A DNA stretch of 64,000 nt. Origin: Coneutiohabitans sp964457925. GTDB lineage: Bacteria; Zhuqueibacterota; Zhuqueibacteria; Zhuqueibacterales; Zhuqueibacteraceae. A program made the position numbers and the translations under genes. Shown here one piece after another: positions 59,233-64,000 of the stretch (within the stretch, counting starts at the first letter, position 1; each line of letters starts with the position of its first letter). Under the pieces are notes generated by a model. It made no database searches and was not told the origin of the DNA. It saw nothing but the letters and a program-made list of their open reading frames with translations. The stretch is taken from assembly GCA_964457925.1 (NCBI GenBank), contig CAYWGH010000001.1, forward strand, positions 563,685 through 627,684, in the 5' to 3' direction.

Positions 59233-60894
59233 ATGAGCAGGAAAGATCGGAAATCTCTCGTCGCGCTTTGGCTGATGGCAGCGACGCTTTTTACTTCAGC
59301 AAGCGCGCAAGAAACCAACAAGAGCAAGCCGGAGCAGGCGCCGACGGTTCGTACCGCTTCTGGAATCGTGCGCGGCGTGACCGAAGGGGAGGTCTCCAGC
59401 TTCAAGGGGATTCCCTATGCTGCTCCGCCGGTTGGAGAATATCGCTGGCGCCCGCCACAACCCGTGCCCGCATGGCAGGGCGTGCGTGACGCGAGCAAGT
59501 TCGGCGCAAATTGTGCGCAGGCAGGATGGCCTCGCGGTTCCGGAGCAATTGCGGAAGGCTCATCGGAAGATTGTCTCTATCTCAATTTGTGGCTTCCTGC
59601 CGGAACCAAGTCGGGAGCAAAGCTGCCGGTCATGGTGTGGATTCACGGCGGCGCCTTCGTGTTTGGCAGCGGCTCTCAACCGGACAATGATGGAAATCAA
59701 TTTGCCAAACAGGGCGTCATTCTGATGACCTTCAACTACCGTCTCGGACGCCTCGGCCATTTTGCATTCCCGGCGTTGAGCAAGGAGCATCCGGAAGAAC
59801 CCAAGGGCAGTTACGCCTTCATGGACCAGATCGCAGCCCTCAAATGGGTACAGCAAAACATCGCCGCATTCGGAGGCGATCCGAATAACGTGACTATTTT
59901 CGGTTGCTCTGCCGGCGGCGTATCGGTCCATTCACTCATGACCATACCGGAGGCGAAAGGCCTTTTTCAAAAGGCAATCGGTGAATCGAGCGGCGGCAGG
60001 GACGGTGTTCTTACCGGCAGGCCGATAAACAAAGAAAATGCCGATCCCTTCTACCCCGTTTCGGCTGAAACGATCGGGATAAACTTTGCCCGTAAACATG
60101 GGATCGAAGGCACGGATGCAACTGCACTGGCCAAACTGCGCGCCCTGAGCGTGGAGGCGATTGTGGACGGAGGACAGGAAACTGATGGGCAAGGAGGGCC
60201 GCGCACTTATTCGGGACCCATCCTCGACGGTAAACTGGTTGTAGAGACTGCTGAGAGCGCATACAAAGCTGGCAGGCAGGCGCGCATTCCGCTCATCATC
60301 GGGAATACGAGTGCGGAAATAGGCGGAGGCTTTGTGAATGCCAGCAGCTCAAAGGAAGAACTGTTTTCACTGTTCGGGGAACTTGCCGGCGAGGCAAAAG
60401 CTGCCTATGATCCTGAAGGCAACAAAGAATTCGCCGAGGTCATCACAAAGTTCAACACCGACTGGGTATGGGGTGAGCCCGCCCGTCTTGCCGCCAGGGC
60501 TTTTGTCGCTAATGGAGAACCGGCCTACATCTATCATTTCGATTACGTCCCCGCCGCAATGAAGGAGAGGATGCGGTTTGGCGCTGGACACTGTTCCCAA
60601 GACGGATACGTGTTCGACAACCTTACCGGCCGAGATGGGGCCCCGGTGGATCCTCAGGACAAAGAGGTCGCCAAAATGATGAGCGCCTATTGGGCAAACT
60701 TTGCCAAGACCGGTGATCCGAATGGGAAGGGACTGCCGAAATGGCCCGTTTACAATACCAAAAGTGAAGAGATCCTCGATATCCAGTCCGATGGTAAACC
60801 GGTCGGCAAGCCCGATCCCAGGAAAGCGAGACTGGATGTGATTGAAAAGGCCGTCAAGATGAGGCATAATCTGCAATCACGTGGTGGTATTTAG
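59233..60894 (+). CDS. Secreted type B carboxylesterase
   Basis: 553 residues. Signal peptide (KSLVALWLMAATLFTSASAQ). Alpha/beta hydrolase of the cholinesterase/carboxylesterase B family: GIVRGVTEGEVSSFKGIPYAAPPVGEYRWRPP, SEDCLYLNLWLPAG, PVMVWIHGGAFVFGSG (oxyanion hole), nucleophile in FGCSAGG (usually GESAGG; here Cys replaces the Glu before Ser), and ENADPFYPVS. The catalytic His is in the HYDCSQDG-like GAGHCSQDGYVFDN region. Hydrolyses esters in the periplasm; natural substrate unknown. It stands between the two palindromic elements. Its codon use differs from the core genome. Confidence 0.93.
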   Translation: MSRKDRKSLVALWLMAATLFTSASAQETNKSKPEQAPTVRTASGIVRGVTEGEVSSFKGIPYAAPPVGEYRWRPPQPVPAWQGVRDASKFGANCAQAGWPRGSGAIAEGSSEDCLYLNLWLPAGTKSGAKLPVMVWIHGGAFVFGSGSQPDNDGNQFAKQGVILMTFNYRLGRLGHFAFPALSKEHPEEPKGSYAFMDQIAALKWVQQNIAAFGGDPNNVTIFGCSAGGVSVHSLMTIPEAKGLFQKAIGESSGGRDGVLTGRPINKENADPFYPVSAETIGINFARKHGIEGTDATALAKLRALSVEAIVDGGQETDGQGGPRTYSGPILDGKLVVETAESAYKAGRQARIPLIIGNTSAEIGGGFVNASSSKEELFSLFGELAGEAKAAYDPEGNKEFAEVITKFNTDWVWGEPARLAARAFVANGEPAYIYHFDYVPAAMKERMRFGAGHCSQDGYVFDNLTGRDGAPVDPQDKEVAKMMSAYWANFAKTGDPNGKGLPKWPVYNTKSEEILDIQSDGKPVGKPDPRKARLDVIEKAVKMRHNLQSRGGI

Positions 60895-61019
60895 CCGGGA
60901 AAATGAAGCAACTACAAATTTGGCAATCAATCCTCGAGATGGAGAAACAGGATATGAGCAGGAGAACACGAACACTGGCAAACATGGCGTTGCAAGAATC
61001 TGAGAGAAAGGTCAAGGCA

Positions 61020-62099
61020 ATGTCAAGCATCAGACACGTATCACAAAGGAGGGCCATTTTTATGTCGATGTTATTGGCAGCGATGATGAGTGTCGCAGCA
61101 GGGGCGGCAATAGCCGCAGACTATAAAAAAAATCCATTCACCCTGACCTATGACGGCGCCATTACCGAAAACGTAAAAGGCAAAGTCAATATTCATCCGG
61201 TCACGTACAAGCTTAATGGCATTGACATTTCGGCCAACGTTTATACCCCGGCGAACTATGACCCAGGCAATAAATATCCGGCGGTGGTGGTGGCTCACCC
61301 CAATGGCGGCGTGAAGGAACAAGTCGCCGGCCTGTATGCCCAGCGTCTGGCTGAACAAGGCTACATCACCATCGTTGCTGACGCGGCGTATCAAGGCGCA
61401 AGCGGCGGCACTCCCCGCAATGTGGATAAGCCCGCCAATCGCATCGAAGACATTCATGGCATGGCCGACTTCATCAGCCAATACGCCGGCGTTGATACTG
61501 ATCGCTTGGGTTTGCTGGGAATCTGCGGCGGTGGTGGTTATGCATTGAAAGCGGCGCAAACTGACAAGCGTTTTAAAGCCATTGCCACCTTGAGCATGTT
61601 TAATTCAGGTCGCGTAAGATGCAATGGTTTTATGGATTCGCAGCTTTCCACCATACAGGATCGCTTGCAGCAAGCCTCGGACGCTCGCGCGCAAGAGGCG
61701 GCTGGAGGCAAGATCATCTATGCCGGTGATGCCAAGCTGACCGATGAGCAAATTGCCAAGCTGCCTGACCTTTATCGTCAAGGCTATGAATACTACGGCA
61801 AGACTCACTTCCACCCAAATTCGACTTTCAGATACACGATGAGCAGTCTGCTCGCTTTAATGAATTTCGATGCAGCCAGCAATATGGACCTGATCAACCA
61901 ACCACTACTGATGATGGCGGGCAGCAAAGCCGACTCAAAGTATATGACCGATGAGGCGTTTCAAAAGGCCGTCAACGCGAAGAATAAAGAATTATTTCTG
62001 ATTGACGGTGCGACCCACATCGAAACCTATTGGAAGCCGCAATATGTGAATCAAGCCATGGGTAAATTGACTCAATTCTTCAGCGATACGCTGAAGTAA
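61020..62099 (+). CDS. Secreted dienelactone-hydrolase-like alpha/beta hydrolase
   Basis: 359 residues if it starts at ATG 61020, which gives a signal peptide with an Arg-bearing start (MSSIRHVSQRRAIFMSML). The very strong AAAGGAGGG ribosome site at 61045-61053 instead favours ATG 61062; the frame opens at 60903. The body is an alpha/beta hydrolase: VYTPANYDPGNKYPAVVVAHPNGGVKEQ, nucleophile elbow GICGGGGY with Cys at the nucleophile place (as in dienelactone hydrolase), and DGATHIETYW with the His. It closely resembles YcjY-type proteins of proteobacteria in long stretches, a sign of transfer. Element B begins 1 base after the stop. Confidence 0.9.
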   Translation: MSSIRHVSQRRAIFMSMLLAAMMSVAAGAAIAADYKKNPFTLTYDGAITENVKGKVNIHPVTYKLNGIDISANVYTPANYDPGNKYPAVVVAHPNGGVKEQVAGLYAQRLAEQGYITIVADAAYQGASGGTPRNVDKPANRIEDIHGMADFISQYAGVDTDRLGLLGICGGGGYALKAAQTDKRFKAIATLSMFNSGRVRCNGFMDSQLSTIQDRLQQASDARAQEAAGGKIIYAGDAKLTDEQIAKLPDLYRQGYEYYGKTHFHPNSTFRYTMSSLLALMNFDAASNMDLINQPLLMMAGSKADSKYMTDEAFQKAVNAKNKELFLIDGATHIETYWKPQYVNQAMGKLTQFFSDTLK

Positions 62100-62100
62100 G

Positions 62101-62403
62101 GTAATGCCTCAGTGACGGGTGGAGTAGCGCAGGCATCCTGACCAATGTCACTAACTTTTTCAAACAAGTTATGACAGGAAGATGTATGGCAGAAAAATAT
62201 CTGGTTTTTTGACAAGCGCCCTTGAGTATTTTTGATGAAATACCAGTTCACATATTTTTGCCATTCATTTTTCTGTCATTGCTGTGAATTTTTTCCGTAA
62301 TCGAATTGGCTTGCCTTTCTGAAAAGTTAGCAGCATTGGGCATCTGTCCTGCCTGCAGCCAAGATGGCTGCGCTACGTTTTCCACCCGCAAGTGAGGCAT
62401 TAC
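62101..62403. repeat. Palindromic repeat element B (~300 bp)
   Basis: Begins GTAATGCCTCAGTGACGGGTGG and ends so that its complement reads GTAATGCCTCACTTGCGGGTGG, a terminal inverted repeat matching at 19 of 22 bases. Further mirrored blocks (AATGTCACTAACTTTTT and AAAAGTTAGCAGCATT; ATGTATGGCAGAAAAATAT and ATATTTTTGCCATTCAT) make the whole element a long imperfect hairpin. It is related to element A in opposite orientation. Confidence 0.85.
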
Positions 62404-62450
62404 GCCATTGCGCAGCAAAACTCAGAAAAAATTCTGACTTTTTTAGACGG

Positions 62451-62508
62451 GATAACAGGATGGACAGGATTAAAATTCAATCCCGTTGATCCTGTTTATC
62501 CTGTCAAA
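62451..62508. repeat. Interspersed palindromic repeat
   Basis: GACGGGATAACAGGATGGACAGGATT and AATCCCGTTGATCCTGTTTATCCTGTC form an imperfect hairpin of about 58 bases. ACAGGATAAACAGGAT-type units of this kind are common spacers in many bacterial genomes. It is independent of element B. Confidence 0.7.
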
Positions 62509-62729
62509 CAAAGGCTGCCGCGAAGTGGCTCCAGTTTTCAGCTTGTCTGAAAACCTAGTGTAGTCTGTTAAGAGTGTAATCTTTGCTTTAAAAGCAAAAA
62601 CCTTTCTGCAAGCGGATTGAAATAATATTGCGATACAACCTTTGGCTTTATCCGCTATATTCGAAAAATCCGCTTACAAAAAACTTTTTGGTTGCGGCTC
62701 GTCCGCGTTGGGAAGTGAGGAGACAAAAG

Positions 62730-63818
62730 ATGATCGTCAAGTCTAGGAAGCTAATGGTTGCGCTCGCGCTGACTTCTGTCGGCGTGAGTCTCTTCGCCTT
62801 CAAAATCACCGGTCGCAGCGGCGAACTCGGACCAATGGTCATTCAGGAGCAAGGCAGTTTCGCGGTGGGCGGAACCGTCATCACCGCTCCCGGCACTTTC
62901 GACCACATCAACCGAAGCCCTGCCGGGCAGACGTTGCACGGCGATCACGCTTATGTGTTCTATCAGATTCCGGTGAATGCTCGCAAACTCCCTCTCGTCT
63001 TCTGGCACGGCATCGGGCAGTTTTCGAAAACCTGGGAAACCACGCCCGATGGGCGCGAGGGCTTTCAGAATATTTTCTTGCGCCGCGGCTTCCCGGTTTA
63101 CGTGCTCGACCAGCCGCGCCGCGGACGCGCAGGTCGCAGCACGCTGCCGGCGACGATTACGCCGACGCCCGACGAGCAGGATTGGTTCGGCACGTTCCGC
63201 CTCGGCATCTGGCCGGACTTTTTCCCGGGCGTGCAGTTCTCGCGCGACCCGGAGGCGCTGAACCAATACTTCCGCCAGATCACACCCGACACGGGCCCGC
63301 TCGATCCCGCCCTGAACGCGGATGCGGTCTCCGCACTCTTCACGAAGATCGGGCCGGGGATTCTCGTGACCCATTCACACGCCGGGGGCATGGGCTGGCG
63401 CGTCGCAGTGAAAAGCTCGAACGTCCGCGCCATCGTCTCCTACGAGCCCGGCAGCGGCTTCATCTTCCCGGAAGGCGAAGTGCCTCCTCCGATGCCGAGC
63501 GCAGGCGGCACGCTGCAGGCGGTCGGCGTGCCGCTGTCGGAGTTCATGGCGCTGACGAAGATTCCGATCACTATTTACTACGGCGACAACATTCCTGCGG
63601 AGCCGAGCGCGAATCCGGGCCAGGACGGGTGGCGCGTGCGACTGGCGATGGCGAAGCTGTGGAGGGATGCCGTGAACCGCCGAGGTGGTGATGTCACCGT
63701 TGTGCATTTGCCCGAAACAGGTATTCGCGGCAATACACACTTTCCATTCTCCGATCTGAACAATCTTGCGATCGCAGACCTGCTATCAAAATTTCTTGAG
63801 GAGAAGGGTTTGGATTAA
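62730..63818 (+). CDS. Secreted alpha/beta hydrolase
   Basis: 362 residues from ATG 62730, after GTGAGGAGACAAA; the frame runs up to 62628. N-terminal signal-anchor (KSRKLMVALALTSVGVSLFAF). The fold starts with ALHGDHAYVFYQIPVNARKLPLVFWHGIGQ-like residues; the nucleophile elbow is THSHAGG, and the His is probably in GIRGNTHFPFSDLNN. Related proteins are found as alpha/beta hydrolases with unknown substrates in soil bacteria. GC-rich and proteobacterium-like, unlike the AT-richer genes before it, so likely acquired separately. Confidence 0.9.
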   Translation: MIVKSRKLMVALALTSVGVSLFAFKITGRSGELGPMVIQEQGSFAVGGTVITAPGTFDHINRSPAGQTLHGDHAYVFYQIPVNARKLPLVFWHGIGQFSKTWETTPDGREGFQNIFLRRGFPVYVLDQPRRGRAGRSTLPATITPTPDEQDWFGTFRLGIWPDFFPGVQFSRDPEALNQYFRQITPDTGPLDPALNADAVSALFTKIGPGILVTHSHAGGMGWRVAVKSSNVRAIVSYEPGSGFIFPEGEVPPPMPSAGGTLQAVGVPLSEFMALTKIPITIYYGDNIPAEPSANPGQDGWRVRLAMAKLWRDAVNRRGGDVTVVHLPETGIRGNTHFPFSDLNNLAIADLLSKFLEEKGLD

Positions 63819-63859
63819 TAAAACCACCTGATACTATCACACAGTTTCTGATGAACAGT

Positions 63860-63888
63860 TTGAAATTAGCCTGAATATTTGCTATATT
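63860..63888 (+). promoter_or_regulatory. Promoter-like sequence upstream of the DUF433 gene
   Basis: TTGAAA (63860-63865), 17 bases, TATATT (63883-63888); both boxes are near consensus and the spacer is ideal. The DUF433 start is 59 bases downstream. Confidence 0.6.
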
Positions 63889-63946
63889 AACTCAGTCAAT
63901 AACCCGACGAGAAGAATGCCCGAAGATAAGTTATAGAGATAATAAT

Positions 63947-64000
63947 ATGGAATACCAAAATTTCATTGTTCGGGATCCTCAAATTTGTGGTGGGCAACCC
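63947..64000 (+). CDS. DUF433-domain protein (antitoxin-like), 3' end outside window
   Basis: Only the first 18 codons are in the window (MEYQNFIVRDPQICGGQP). This is the characteristic DUF433 start, where a short strand leads to D-P-x-I-C-G-G-x-P and then usually xIxGTRI. DUF433 proteins are small HTH-like antitoxins that often precede a PIN or other toxin gene. A strong promoter-like pair lies upstream. No clear ribosome site beyond AGAGATAATA. Confidence 0.8.
   Translation, partial: MEYQNFIVRDPQICGGQP

Noticed and set aside
58929..62403. A composite transposon
   Set aside because: No transposase or target duplication is visible; only the two hairpin elements support mobility, so I kept it as a question.

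Overview
The window looks like one contig piece from a Gram-negative, aerobically respiring bacterium of the FCB superphylum. The evidence is a 1391-residue hybrid two-component system of the Bacteroidetes type, an Omp85-like barrel fusion, a decayed gene with a YPNPF/FlgD-like C-terminal tail, and a full alternative complex III (ACIII) plus caa3 oxidase cluster of the Rhodothermus type. A candidate-phylum lineage such as KSB1/Calditrichota would fit, but that placement is inference. I saw no rRNA, tRNA, CRISPR array or transposase gene.

Bases 1-15.6 kb: the 3' part of a dGTPase, two envelope proteins, a lipoprotein, a Phd/ParE-type toxin-antitoxin pair, the giant HTCS sensor-regulator, a metallopeptidase/TolB/Omp85 fusion, a CopG-type antitoxin, a CPXCG protein, a sugar dehydrogenase lipoprotein and an HNH endonuclease. 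Bases 15.7-29.2 kb: mostly housekeeping on the plus strand: trpS, scpA-scpB (ScpB has a very long acidic tail), rluB-like, an unknown dehydrogenase-like protein, cmk-plsC-rpsA, a SPOR protein, a decayed MNT/HEPN locus and moeA. Bases 29-39 kb: a small GlsB-like membrane protein, an M16 peptidase pair, a PP2C phosphatase, a HAD hydrolase, a DUF255 thioredoxin-like protein and glpK.

Bases 39.2-52.3 kb hold the respiratory supercluster actA-B-C-D-E-F, a small membrane protein, sco, coxB-A-C-D. It is closed by a hairpin terminator and preceded by a promoter-like sequence. ACIII oxidises quinol and passes electrons through c hemes to the cytochrome-c-fused CoxB and then to CoxA, which is A2-like (YSHPAVY). 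SCO would load CuA.

Bases 52.3-64 kb are an accessory region: a decayed secreted protein, an AraC regulator, two truncated aldo/keto reductase N-termini, a porin-like protein, a cupin-CMD fusion and four esterases or hydrolases. Two related palindromic elements of about 270-300 bp lie head to head around part of it (58929-59203 and 62101-62403). The end of the window enters a DUF433 gene. Base and codon use vary here, and at least one hydrolase looks proteobacterial, so transfer is likely.

Several genes carry interspersed repeat DNA in frame (a palindrome inside the HTCS kinase, AACCAGC heptamers inside actB), a sign of active small repeats in this genome.
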